DNA of 64,000 nt, from assembly GCA_003254905.1 (NCBI GenBank), contig QANU01066072.1:181093-245092 (forward strand). The letters are read 5' to 3'. Below, in pieces: positions 11,951 to 24,070 of the stretch; position 1 is the stretch's first letter, and every line of letters begins with the position of its first letter. This stretch comes from Nissolia schottii. Its lineage: Eukaryota; Streptophyta; Magnoliopsida; Fabales; Fabaceae. Position numbers and translations under genes: made by a program. The notes under the pieces were generated by a model. It made no database searches and was not told the DNA's origin. It was given only the letters and a program-made list of their open reading frames with translations.

Positions 11951-14588
11951 TCAACAACCTCGAAGGTCCCGCCACCTCAGATAAACTAATCCTGCACGAT
12001 AATGAGTGTATGCCCCGGCCACCACCAATACATGAAACAATTGGTGACTGTGCCCAGCAATGTCGAATTTCCCAGGCATCCACCGTTCCGGAATCCTAGT
12101 GGCATAAACCAGTGCTCCAAGTCCGTACAAAGCACCCATCAGAACCTCATAACCGGTTGTGTAGAATATCTCAGGTTCACCCCAAAACAGAAACAGCTTG
12201 TGCAGAATAGGTACTGCACCAGACAAACCCATCCCAAAGAAGAGGGATGCACGAATGGTGCGGAATTCTGGATTTTGAAAGACTGGGAGGAGAGAAACCA
12301 AGATGGTGGCAATACCCAATACAGTAATAAATCCCAGGTAAAGGTTGCAGAAGAATGGATTACACATAAAAGAGTAATATACTGGAGGATAGAAAGAGGT
12401 AGATATCAGGGCTGCAATTCCAGCATAATCCAGCCTGAGCATAATGTATGATAGGCGCTCAGAGTGGCAAGAGAGTAGATGGCAAATACTGCTAGCAAGC
12501 AAGCAAAACATGGCACCCCCTAGAAATGCGAAAAAAGGCCACCTTGTAATTGGTCTAATCATCAGTGGTGCTATCATGTTCGCCAGGTCATCTTTTACAC
12601 TGTGCTGCACATAATCAACAAAGAAACAAATATAAGTTACATTGGCTCCCAAATTTGGTCAATCATCAAGATCAACAGATGCAAAAATTCAAGGTGCATC
12701 AAAACTTTTCGATTGAGAAATATATGAAATATTTAATGCAGACAGAAGACTCTCAGGCTCTGAGCAGGAAATTGTTGACAAACTGGCACCTTCTGCTCTA
12801 CCGAGTCTTACTCTGAGATTTTATTCATTTATTTTCTTTTAAAAAAAAAAATTGATCTGCCACATCATTAACAGTATTACAAATATATATCATCCTTTTG
12901 AGTGCCAGCACATTGATTATGGATTCTTGTGGAATATCTTAAAAGAACATTTTATCAGCAAGTAAGGAAAAGATGAAAATAAGTATATAACCCATATATC
13001 AATGAGAGCTAGTTTAACACTTCACTGCCTCTCCCGGTACCACAAAGAAAGAGAATGAAACAAGTAATCAGTTGTAAAGCAATTACCAGAACACAAGCAT
13101 CAGTATGATTGCCACTGGAAAATCTTTCAGGCAAACAATTGTACAGAAGTTCTTTTAAGTGCCAACAAGAGAGGGAGGGGAAAGTAGTCCTTAATTCCTC
13201 CGCGAGACTGTGAAAATCAGGCATGGAAGGAAGGCATGTCAGAAGTTCTGATTGTAATTTGTGCAGGTCAGCCTTCTTAAGCATGTCAGGAAAACGCTGT
13301 AGCGAATTAAGATCTACAACACTTGGAACTTTCAAGGTAGTGTATATGGTCAATGCCAGAAATAGGAAGAACCCAATCAAATGCCTGCAAGAGACAGCAT
13401 TTTGTCATTTTGAGATTGAGAACAAGAAAACTAGGAACAGTTTCTGACAAACAAAAAAATGCATGTTTCTAATTAGCAAAAATCAGTTACGTCATTCATT
13501 CAAGTGGCCTATATTCTTAACAAAAGAGAAGGCGAAAGGAAAGAAAATTACAAAAGCATGATTTTTAGCAGCAAATGAGAGATAGCGGAAGGGTAAAAAG
13601 ACAAAAGCAAGAAAAAGCTGAGCTAACCAAACAGAATTCACTTATTTAAAAAAACTTTCAAGAGCATATACTTTGTGAACGAAACTTTTTTGAATTCACA
13701 ACAAATCTAAACAAGAAATATCATCCTCACAAAGAAGAAAAGAAAATTATCATTTGATTTTAAATACACATGAATGGATAAATTTGAGGTTGATGCTTTG
13801 TAAACTAGTGGTCATGGATTCTAATCACAGAAATATCTGCTCATGGGGTTAGGGTACATTTGACCTTCCTAAAACCCCACCATGCTCAAAGCCCCGCGCA
13901 TTAGGCTGCTCCTTTAACAAAATAGTTAAAACGGCACAAGTTATATATGCTCATACGGAAACACTTGCAGTCTTCTTTGGTCACAATTACATTATGGCAG
14001 GATCTCCTTAAACTTCTAACATAACAAGGAAGCTAAGTACATAGAGACACTAAATTCAGGAGAGCTATGACAGAAGGTAAAGGTTGCTAGCTATGATACC
14101 CTGAAAGCTAATTAACAACCAACATAGTTTTACTTCAGCGATGTATATGACACTCTTTTTCTTCTTTCATTTTTGGAGGGATCGAATCAGAACTCAAGAG
14201 TAATACAATTGAGTATAAGATGTAATGATACTACCCAAGCACACAGAAATCCTTTAAAATTGAGTTACAAACTTGAAAATTCCCACAAGAAAAGCACAAC
14301 AAAAGTTCAAACAACACGAGAATGAGGAATGTAATAAGAGGGGGGGGGGGGGAAGGGGGCTTACGTCCAAACATTGAGAGTTTCATTGTGGATGGTGAAG
14401 ATGCTAAGAAGGACCTGCTTCATGGGCCATTCAGAGCGATAGTGACCAAGAATGTACTCATTATCCCTCAAGTAGCCGGGCAAGGCATGGTACTCAACCA
14501 GCTGGTACTTCACCTTCTTCCACAGCTTCTTCCCTTTCCCTTCCCTTCCAGGAGAACTAGGCACAAACGAATCCTCTTCACTACCCAT
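11951..14588 (-). CDS. HHP4: Heptahelical transmembrane protein, PAQR/adiponectin-receptor family, HHP4-like
   Basis: Three coding exons on the minus strand: 14588-14365, 13384-13087 and 12604-11951. They join in frame (phases 2 and 0) to a 391-residue protein, close to Arabidopsis HHP4/HHP5. The N-terminal cytosolic part contains KKVKYQLVEYHALPGYLRDNE. Family motifs are NETLNVWTHLIGFF (about residues 67-80), SICHLLSCHSERLSYIMLRLDYAGI (His near 216) and GHSHQLFHVLVVAG (His about 359-365). The His residues are the probable zinc ligands of PAQR proteins. Seven hydrophobic spans are visible. Plant HHPs are linked to hormone and stress responses and, for HHP1-3, to ICE-type factors at membranes; the role of this one is inferred. 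The leader appears to contain a 5'-UTR intron, with an acceptor just before the ATG and a donor near 14740. A 12-base C run (gene strand) sits about 12 nt past the first donor. Confidence 0.92.
13785..13918 (+). mobile_element. Au-like tRNA-derived SINE in intron 1 of the HHP4-like gene
   Basis: Plus-strand sequence with the order typical of Au SINEs: a tRNA-like head with a B-box-like GGTCATGGATTCTAATC, then ATATCTGCTCATGGGGTTAGGGTACAT, a GACCTTCC/ACCCCACC block, CCCGCGCATTAGGCTGCTCCTTT and a short T-ending tail. It is antisense to the host gene. The match is from memory of the family, so the exact ends are uncertain. Confidence 0.65.
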
Positions 14589-16039
14589 CCTCTCTCACCT
14601 AAACAAACAATTAACAATCAACAATTAAATAATCAACTAATTTAAACCAGCTCATTTCAGCACAAAAGGAGAAATCAAACAAGAAATACAAAATTAAAAA
14701 AAAGAACTGCGGGTTAATATAAGTTGATTGTGTATTTTTGTACCTGAAATATAGACGATGATGGAGGATCAGGTATGAAATTATATAATTAGGGCGGAGA
14801 AAGAGGGGAAAGATGCACGAGACGAATGAGAAATTTGATGTGATCAGAGGATTTGGAAAGAAGCGCGAGAAATTTCGTCGACGTTAACGAACAAAGATTC
14901 TTGAACGAGATGCGGAGATGCCAATCACCATCACAATCCTCCCTTTGATATATATTTTTTTCTTCTTTCTTTGATTTCTTGTCCGTTTTATACACACCGT
15001 TTGGCGCACGACTTCGGAGGACACTTTGAGAAGTTAATTACTTTAAATAAATGCCTTTATTATATTTGAAGAAGAAAAACGATGTTTGTAAAAAATTAAG
15101 AAAAGGTAAGAAGTGAATTTCATGTGTTTTGTAAAAAGTGTAATAAAGTGTGCAAATAACACACCTCTGTTTTAAAAAAATTGCTAAAATGCAAACGTGT
15201 TGATATATCAAATTAAAATTTGTATAATTTAATTAAATTTTTGTGTCTTAAATATAACTAATTTTAATATGAGATGGTCTATTTTCCGTAAATAAGGGTT
15301 AAATGCCAACTTAGTTGTGAAAATTAAAAAATGTCTCATGCCTTAAGTGGTTACTAAAAAAAAAATATATAGCCTCAATTTTGATTAATAATCCACGAAA
15401 TTTAAAAACTTGCCTCTGTTAATCCTTGAAATTTTAAAAAAATTTGTCAATTGATAGACTAATGAGAATAACATTTTGAAATTGCAAAGACTACGTTGAC
15501 ATTTTTGTTTTCATTGTTAATACTCTATTTGATCCATACACTTTACATTTATGCTCTATTTGGTTCCTCAACTTAAAAAAAATATATCAACTAAGTTCCT
15601 AAATTTTGTAAATGTTAATCTCGTTAGACTCTCATATCCCAAGAAAAAAATAGTTAAATAATTATTTAGGGTAATACTATAAATGTTAACGGATTACTAA
15701 GGACAACTAAGGACTAACGTGTTTCTTTTTTTAAATTGAGAGACCAACTATAATAGTAGAGTACTGTAAAGTCAAGGGACCAAATCGAGTGTTAACTCTT
15801 ATTTTCAAGAACAACTTAGGATATCTAAATTTTTTTGAAACTAAATTGGCACACAACCCAATAAATAATTTTACAATATTATACCTTTAAATTACATTTT
15901 AAACAATTAATGTGTTATTAGATTTTATGATCATTCAAAACTACAATAACATTTGTGTTAGACCAATATGACTGACTCAAAAGCAAGGCTCAATGAATAC
16001 TGATTCAGATGGTATAAACATTCAGGCCTAAAGAAGCCT
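14589..16039. other. HHP4 promoter/leader and AT-rich spacer
   Basis: 14589-15000 should be the 5' UTR and core promoter of the leftward HHP4-like gene. Beyond that the DNA is AT-rich. The stretch 15300-15830 has phrases such as TTTGGTTCC and AGGGACCAAAT that recall decayed TIR/foldback repeats, but no paired ends could be assigned. Confidence 0.4.
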
Positions 16040-17731
16040 GAGTTTTTTACTATAATGTCCCTGTTATTAAAGTAAATTACCAAAATGTCTCTAATTCAAA
16101 ACATATTACAGGAATAAACCTGTTTTGGCTAGCATGGCACTCATGGCCACATGGTGAGACCACGTCAGATTCGTCAATCCGCTAGGCGAAGCTACATAAG
16201 ATTCGTCAACCCGCTAAGTGAATCCCTATCAAATTCGCCGACATGGACACCAAATCATCACTATATTCGTCAACCGATTTGGCGAATTTGCCCTCAAGTA
16301 ATTTTCACAATTTTACGTTTAAATCCCCTTTTACCTTTTATTTACAAATAAAGTCCCTGGCCAAAATCATTGATTTTTCTCCTTGATTTTCCTCCGCATT
16401 CTATCATACTGTTTTCCCACTTGGTCTGATCTTAATGCCTTTGCTGAAGTGGTTGAACTCAAGCCTAAATCTTGTGATCCCATGTTAGTCATTGTTTGTA
16501 GGCTTATCTTGGTGCTAGATTATTAATGCGTTGTCTTTGTGTATTTGCTTTGCTTGCAAGCATACTTGTGGTTTGAGCTTTCTTTTCAATCAAAAAAAAG
16601 AAAAAAAAATCTTTTCAATATTTATTTAGGGAATCATCTTCGATAAATAATACTGGCTGACAAATAGATGTTAGTCATCTTCAGGTAAATTACTATCCAC
16701 TACCATTATATGCCCTAAATCTTTTTGTCAGTCAATATTATTTACTTGAAGATGATTTCCTACATAAAAAATTGGAAAGATTTTTTTTTCTGATTGAAAA
16801 AAAAGACCCAAACCACAAGTATGCCCGCAAGCAAAGCAAACACACAAAGACAACTCATTAACAATCCAGCACCAAGATAAACTTACAAATAATGACTAAC
16901 ATGGGATCACAAGATTTAGGCTTAAGTTCATCCCCTTCGACAATGCCATTAAGATCAGATCAAGTGGGAAAACAGTATGATAGAATGCGGAGGAAAATCA
17001 ACGATTTTAGCTAGGAACTTTATTTGCAAATAAAAGGTAAAAGGGGGTTTAAACATAAAATTGTGGAAATTACTCGAGGGCAAATTCGCCAAAACTGGTT
17101 GGCAAATATAGTGATGATTTGGCGCCCACGTTGGCGAATTTGATAGGAATTCACTTACCGTATTGGCGAATTTTATGTGGCTTCGCCTAGCGGATTGGCG
17201 AATCTGAAGTGGCCTCGCCACGTGGTCACCAGTGTCATGCTGACCAAAACAGGTGTATTCCTATAATATGTTTTGAAACAGGGACATTTTGATAATTTGT
17301 TTTAATACAGGGGCATTATAGTAATAAACTCAAGAAGCCCACATGAATGGCTTTCACAGGCCATGTCAGCTCAAGGCTCCAAACAAGGATAAGCTTCCGT
17401 AACCACCTCCTTCACGTTTAAATAAGGCAACATGGACAGTTGTAGACAAGCCTAGAGTATCCTTTGATACTCAAAATAGCTTAGTCTCTCACCCATTAGG
17501 GGAGAAACCCTAACCTGCCCACACTATAAAAAGGGAAACTCAATGCCAAGTGAAGAGATGTTACGGATCCTAAACTCCACACTTTACCATTGTATTTTGA
17601 CTTGAGCGGTGAAATGCTTTGCAGGTTCATCTTGGACATTAGACAATTCAGGAAGAACTCAAACGTGATGAGGGAGTAACCATCAAACGCGTTATCTCGT
17701 ATTCACATATCAAAATAATATTATTTTCAAA
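15957..17731. mobile_element. Possible old solo LTR, split by a foldback insertion
   Basis: The segments on either side of the foldback element (15957-16039 and 17332-17731) read as one disrupted unit: a TGTTAGACC start, then CACTATAAAAAGGGAA (17522-17537, TATA-like), then GACTTGAGCGGTGAAATGC and TTTGCAGGTTCATCTTGG. The last phrases resemble the R-U5 region of legume Ty3/gypsy LTRs. ATTTG before and ATTTT after a terminal CA is a weak candidate duplication. The boundaries are inference. Confidence 0.35.
16040..17331. mobile_element. Foldback (long-TIR, Mutator-like) element, 1,292 bp
   Basis: A long imperfect inverted repeat with arms of about 600 bp meeting near 16690. The termini are GAGTTTTTTACTATAATG and the complement of CATTATAGTAATAAACTC. 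AAGAAGCCT (16031-16039) and AAGAAGCCC (17332-17340) form a 9-bp target-site duplication with one mismatch, which fits Mutator-like elements. The arms contain repeated ATTCGTCAA/GGCGAATTT words. Both arms can be read as the same short peptide frame, which is only a consequence of the symmetry. No transposase is encoded. Confidence 0.85.
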
Positions 17732-20394
17732 TGCAATTTTTTCAAGTTTAAATATCTTTTTCTTTTGAATTGAATTGAGCTTACAAAATTAGGTGGAACC
17801 TATTAAACTAAATAAAAGATTAAAAGATTTTGTAATTACGAGCTATATTCTAATTACCTGGCTACAAGCTGTATATTGTAATATTGCTCTAATGATAAAA
17901 TTAAGAAAAATGATGTTAAAAGTAATTAATAATCATAACTTATGTACTAAATAAATGCATATAACCGGTCTTTGATTATTTATCCATTCATTTTTTTAAA
18001 AAGTACTTGGTTTGATTTGATTTTTCTCATGTTGTATAGTGTATAACGAGACAGGGGTGAGGTGTCGTTTGCATCGAGGAAACGAAATTAGTCCACTTGT
18101 TTGCTGAGATGAAACACGTGAACAGGGAAAGTATGTAACCACTTGTTACTACTACATGCTACATTTGCCATAGTCCAACTTCTAACTAGATATTTGCTCA
18201 CCAAGTTGAAGCCCTTGCTTCACGAAAAAAAAAAAAATTATTGCAGGCTTATGATATTTCAGTTTTGATTCTATTTATTTTATTCATGGAATAATATTAT
18301 AGTCTTAATTAATAGTAAAAGTTAATTACATCTTACATGTTTACCTGAATTATATTTTTATTTACCCAGGAAAAATAAAATCTGAATTATATTTTGCATG
18401 ATGGAAAAACATCTCTAATCTTTCCGTTGTGTTGTCCGTAATTACCAATTATATGTACTCTTTGACTTGAGGAAGCAGCCTAATTTGTTCTCATCAACAT
18501 TAACGGGGCAGCTGCCAAATAATATGCGAAATCTATCATCGGTGTAGTTCATTCAAATTGGCATTTAGCAATCATTATTAAATAGAGGAGGTCTTGATAT
18601 CTAAGACACGAAAATAATAATAATATAATTAAAAGAGCCCAATGACGAACGCAAAGCATGGAATTTAAGCTTAGCAAGCAATTGATAGAGACATCAAAAG
18701 GCGTTATAGTGCATATCGCCAAATTGAGATTGGCCATGACAAAATCCAAATGCTCCATAATTTTGAACAACTTTTCAGCGACATTAAAAGGCGTTGCATC
18801 TCGCCACTTTGAAATTAACCATGACCAAAAGGCTCCACAATTTGAACCACATTTTTGCTTATATAGAAAAAAAAAAAAAAAAAAAAAAANAAGCCTAGCA
18901 GAAGTGGCAATTTTGCTAGTTCCATTTTTGATGCCAGTGCCAGGCCATCACGCAACGGAACTAACAGCAGCTGCAGAGACCATACTTCCTCTTGCTGCAC
19001 AGGTAGACACCCTTTACCATTTAAATTGCAACTTGAATTTGAGTTGATTCAATTGAAATATACCAGCAATCAAACTTGAGTAAATTGCTAATAAATATGA
19101 AGTAAATTTTTAAATTTGTCGTAGTTAACATCGGTTAAATTCGTTACCTTATTATAAAAACGATCATATAATTCATGAGATTGCCAAATATTGATGGAGT
19201 TATTTTTTGGAATAAATTAATTTAATTAATGTCAAATAATTAATTTAAATAACTATTAACAATTTTAAAAATTACTATAACCATTTCGGATGAGCTTGAA
19301 AATTTACATGTCGTCTCGGATCCAAATCTGTGCATGATCAGGACAATATCGCCGTCACAAAGTAGTTTAGGTGGAAAGTTACTTTGGGCCTCAGACGTGG
19401 GAGGATAAGTTGGTTGAGTCACGCGAGAATCAAAAGCCCAGTCCAAACGAGAGACGTGGAGGCCCGGGAAGAGATAAAGTCCAGCACTATCATTTTTGTC
19501 AATCTTCTTCCCAGGAGTTGAAAAATAAGATGGTAGTAACTTTCCGTACCTCCAAATTAATGAGCACAATCATATTTATGTAGGAAGCATGTAGAAGTTT
19601 TCAGATAATGATGACAATTGACAATTGACAATTGACAAATGAAAAATGGAAGAGGTCAGAGGACTATAATTACGTAAGGACCAAAGGAGTGTTGGTGGAA
19701 TTGTCGTGATGGTTAATTTGACGCAAAGGGATTTGTTATGATTGGTGAAAAATATGGGAAGTGATATTTTACCTTACGTGACACGTTTGGCCAACAAGGT
19801 ACTAATTCACGGTAACGTGGGCTGCCGGCTAATGCCTCTTGAGTTGATATTTGTCAAGGTTAGTGTTATTACAGTACATGAAGATTTGGGTGGTGCAGGT
19901 AGTTTTCTCCTGACTAGTAGAGGTATTGAGAGGCCTGCAAAGATATTTAGACTCCTAATTGCTTTTTAGTGTGATATCGACAGAAATAAGGCAATGAGAT
20001 GAGACCCACGAGAGAATGGATAATAAAAAATTAATAGTTAAATATATTTTTAATTTGTCAAAATTTTTAAATTTTATGTTTTATTTTTTAAAAAAATTAT
20101 TAAAAAATCGTTCTTCTAATTTTTTTTTAGTTTTTATGTGTCCATGAAAAATTGACGCGTGACATTGCATGTGACTTATCACGTGACCAAATTAACCATC
20201 ACGTTAGTCGTTAATAGTTCAACTTGAATGCAAAGATTAAAATAAAAAATAATATTTAGAGAGACAATTTCTTAACAATTTTTTTTAGGAGTAAAACACA
20301 AAATTTACAAATTTGAAAGAACTAAAAACATATTTATCCTAAAAATTAAACAAAAATCAATCATTAAAAAGAAGTTTCTCCGAAAAGATTCCTC
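17732..20394. other. Intergenic region with short tandem repeats, no gene recognised
   Basis: Contains a two-copy tandem repeat at about 18690-18860, a poly-A run ending in an unresolved base at 18890, and (GACAATT)n of about three units near 19615-19640. An open frame at 18658-19047 runs through the tandem repeat and the poly-A and is not credible as a gene. 20040-20330 is low-complexity and resembles decayed transposon DNA. Confidence 0.45.
18690..18860. repeat. Two-copy tandem repeat, unit about 85-95 bp
   Basis: GACATCAAAAGGCGTT with TCGCCAAATTGAGATT, CCATGACAAAA and GCTCCATAATTTTGAACAA recurs as GACATTAAAAGGCGTT, TCGCCACTTTGAAATT, CCATGACCAAAA and GCTCCACAATTTGAACCA. The copies are clearly related and diverged. 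Confidence 0.7.
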
Positions 20395-21905
20395 ATTACA
20401 TTTAAATTTTAGGAAAAAATCCAACTTAATTCTTCTTAATTTTAATTTCGGTCAACTTTGTTCTTCTCAATTTTTTTGGACAATTTCATCATTCTCAATT
20501 TAAAAAATCGGACACGTTAGTTTTCCTGTCTGTTTCACTAACGATGATTAATGACATGACGATTAATGAAACCATGTGACACATTAATCGCCACGTCACC
20601 CCAACTTTGTCCTTCTCAATTTCAATTTCGATCAACTTAGTCCCTCCCAATTTTTTTGGACTAATTTTGTCCTCTCAATTCAAAAAATCAACCTTATTAG
20701 TTCGTTGGTTTGATTAACAGTGGTTACTGACATGGTGAATAATGTGTCACATCACTCCGTTAACTGTTAGTTTTTTTGAGTCATTTATTAGTAACATCAT
20801 TCAGGTATAAAATATATGTAACATCATATAATAATAACACTAGTAGCTTAATGGTTAAGGTGTTAGTCTCACACATGGATCCGCCTACGTGAAATGGAGT
20901 GACGTGACCGTTAACGAAGCTATTAAAATTTTAATAGGCTTAACATGAATCTAATAAGACACGTGATTAAGGTGTCAAACTTACACATGGAAGGATGCCT
21001 ACGTGGAAGGGGTGACGTGGCGGTTAATGAAAACATTAAAATTGTAGTAGGCTTAACATAAATCTAATAAGACTATTAAAAAAATTTTGTGTCACTTTTT
21101 TATAAAGACACTTTGTTGCTTGCTATTGCCAAAAGTTTGTTTTTTGAGTTATTTATTAGTAATATCATTCAGGTATAAAATATATGTAATATCATATGAT
21201 AATAACACTAGTATCATAATGGTTAAGGAGTTAGCCTCACATGGAAGGGGGTGATGTGACGGTTAATAGAGCGACGTTACACTTTAATCATCACGTCAGT
21301 AGCCACTGTTAGTTAAGTAGACAAAAGGACTAACAAGATTATTTATGGATTGAGAAGGACAAAATTTGCCCAATATTTTTTTGGGAGGGACTGAGTTGAC
21401 CAAAATCAATATTAAGAGGGACTAAGTTGGAGATTCATTTGTCTTGCTTGTCTATGTGAAATGGGGTAACGTGGCGGCTAACGTGTCACGTCATGGAGTT
21501 TTGACATTTAGGTGGGTTTGGAGGGGAAAAATTCTGAATATATGGGTTGGAATGAGAAATTACGAAAATATGGGGTAAATTTCTAAAATTGTCATTGTGC
21601 AAGGCGATTTTAGAAAATCTGAAAATTAAAAAAAAAATTCAGATGTCTGCAATCGCCACATGAGGTGGCGATTTCAGACAAAACACCCACACATTCGTAA
21701 TTTTTTTGAATGGACCATATTATGGGATTATAAATTTATTAAGGCCATAGATATGTTAAAAATCCTCACGTGGTTCAATTAATTGTTATGTCATCAACTA
21801 CTGTTAGTGAAACAGACAAAAGAACTCATGTGTCTAATTTTTTGAATTAAGAAATTTCTGTAAATTGAAATGTAAAGAGATTAAGTTTGGAGGTTTTTCT
21901 TAAAT
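20395..21905. mobile_element. Nested inverted-repeat elements of one family
   Basis: The outer left arm (from about 20400: AAAATCCAACTTAATTC, then CTGTCTGTTTCACTAACG and a CATGACGATTAATGA block) is matched in reverse by about 21775-21905 (GTTAGTGAAACAGAC, GATTAAGTTTGGAGG). A second, closer pair of the same family is at about 20600-20770 and 21270-21420 (CAACTTAGTCCCTCCC against GGGAGGGACTGAGTTG). Direct repeats of about 130-170 bp (20766-20935 and 21137-21265, sharing TTATTAGTAA, ATCATTCAGGTATAAAATATATGTAA and AACACTAGTA) lie inside. This looks like repeated insertion of related elements into each other; exact termini are uncertain. Confidence 0.6.
21503..21766 (+). repeat. Hairpin-bearing repeat unit, copy 1
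   Basis: Runs from TTGACATTTAGG to TTAAAAATCC. It shares GGGTTGGAATGAGAAATTAC and CCATATTATGGGA with copy 2 at 22116-22475, which is inverted. Inside is CAATCGCCACATGAGGTGGCGATTTCAGAC, a near-palindrome. It interrupts the right arm of the nested foldback element. Confidence 0.65.
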
Positions 21906-22115
21906 TTTATTTTGGTTACATGTAGTAGTGTTGAAAAAAAAAAAAACTTAGTTGCGAAGAACATGCCAATTCAAGGAGGGCATGTGCTTCAGCCTTTAAA
22001 AGGGAATATTAGAAAGAAACATATTGAATGTAATTAACTAATTGTTGAGATATAAAATTTCAACTAAAGCAGAATAGTAGAATACTAATTGAGCTACGTT
22101 ATATGAGCCCAACAT

Positions 22116-22475
22116 ACTTGGGATTTTTTACATATATATGGTCTCAATACACTTGTATTCCCATAATATGGTCTATTCAAAAAAATTACGAATGTATGGG
22201 TTTTTTGTCTGAAATCGCCACCCCCTATGGCAATTTTAGACATTCAAATTTTTTTATTTTTTATTTTTTTAAAGTCTGAAATTGCCACAGGGGGTGGCGA
22301 TTTCAGACTTTGAAATTGCCACCCCCTGTGACGATTTTAGACTTTTTGAATTTTTTTTTTAAGTCTGAAATCGCCACCCCCGTGGCGATTTCAAAAATTT
22401 ACCTCATATTTTCGTAATTTCTCATTCCAACCCATATTTTTAAAATTTTTCCCTCCCAAAACTACATAAATGTTT
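22116..22475 (-). repeat. Hairpin-bearing repeat unit, copy 2, with four 30-bp palindromes
   Basis: Inverted relative to 21503-21766. Between about 22205 and 22400 the near-palindrome built on GAAATCGCCACCCCC/TGGCGATTTCAGAC occurs four times in a row, separated by AT-rich linkers. The inverse copy has one. No coding sequence is present. Confidence 0.7.
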
Positions 22476-24070
22476 AAACCCCCCCCTCCCCCCACATACT
22501 TGGCAGACCCCTTCAATCGAATGGTCAACAGTTTTTACAACTTTTCATTTTCAAGTTCTTTATTCGAATTTAAATGCTCTTCGTCTAATGGAGAGACTTC
22601 TGCTAACATATATCTATACAAAATGTATGCGAAGAGTTTAGTAACGGAAGGGACACATTCTTTAGTTTATTGTCTAAGACATAAGATAAAGAAGTTGGGT
22701 TGACTTTTATTAATGAATATGTAATGTGTTGAAGTTAAAAATATAAATTTATTTGTATAAAATAAAAGCAGGGGCCGGACTAAGACCCCATCAGTCCTCA
22801 GTGACGCAATCACAGATCGGGTGATAACACATCTCAGGTTGGCATTGGGAAGAAGCCAAAGAACCCACCCAACCCACGCAAGCCTTTATGTATCCTGCAT
22901 TAGAGTGTTGACCCAGCAAAGCAAAAATCTCAGGTAAGTTCTGGAGATCTAACACGCCTGAACCCACTTACTCCTCCTTAATAATATAATAATAATATGC
23001 CCCACTTTCTCATCCACAATTTCATTCCATCTCTTCCCCTGTTCCCTTCCCAACTCTCAGAGTACATAAATATCACACTGTTGTGTCATCTTCGGTGCAT
23101 ATGATACCACATACTATTAATAAGATCATCCTCCGTCATCATAGACCCGTACCCACCTACATCACGCTCCTCAGTCCTCCCTTTACCGGTTGTCCATTCC
23201 CTCAATACTTTTTAAAGTAATTTAACTTGAGCTTCTACGTACATACTGCGGCATCAACGACCACTTCTCTATATTTATTTATGATTTAACAATTAATTAA
23301 AAAATTTAAAACAAATATGGTATTTTCTCGGTTACCGGTTTGGTCAGTGTTAGTCACAATCTATCCATCAGACCATGAGGCAACCCTTGATTCTTGGCGT
23401 GCGTCAGTGAACGTGGCAGAGCGTCAGATTCATTTATAGCCCCCCTGATACATAACAGAGTCCCTCCCTGCCCTCCCACTTTCTTTTATTTCATCCTATA
23501 CTGTTACAATGCGTCAGATAATAAATAATATTTTAATAAATTATTTTAAAGTTATATAAAAATTTCAGACCATACTATCCTGTGACATTATTGGAATTTA
23601 TTTATCATATTACACGTGATAATTTTTTATCTATTTATTATTAAATAATATTTAAATATAATGTAGATTTTAATAAAATTTTATTTAATAATAAATAAAA
23701 TAATGAGTCAATATTATGTATTAACATTATTTCTCTTTAACGTCCTCCTCTTATGTCAAAGAGGATTGATACTAAAGAAAAAATGATTCGGAATCAGTTT
23801 AATTTAATGTTACCAAAAAAAAAAAAAAAAGGTCCTCCTCCTGCTCGCCTTTTATTCCATTCCGCTCTTCAATAAAAGACACTCTTATTAACCTCTGAAC
23901 GGCAATACGCCAATACGTGTTCTAGGAACGTCATCCAATGCTTCTTGTGCCCCCATTACATTATTCAGCTAGCATTCAATAAGCATAGAAACTATACAAG
24001 CTAGAAGGTGAGCTAAGCGAAGCTAACCGTTTGTAAGGTTTCAGTTGCAGATCCAGAGGGCAGTTTGGGC
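22476..24070. other. Intergenic region and promoter/leader of the PADRE gene
   Basis: Contains a C-rich run at 22480-22495 and otherwise AT-rich DNA; a poly-A run is at 23814-23830. About 23860-24070 is presumed promoter and 5' UTR of the gene at 24071. No further coding frame was recognised. Confidence 0.4.

Noticed and set aside
16151..17221. Two similar short proteins on opposite strands (both containing RQIRQSARRS-like or LQIRQSARRS-like words)
   Set aside because: They are the two arms of the same inverted repeat read outward; there is no sign of coding selection.
18658..19047. 129-codon plus-strand frame
   Set aside because: It runs through a tandem repeat and the poly-A tract with the N, giving a poly-Lys stretch; not credible as a gene.
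20845..20880. tRNA-like A-box phrase TAGCTTAATGGTTAAGG
   Set aside because: No B box or cloverleaf follows at the right distance. It is part of a repeated transposon block that also occurs at 21210.
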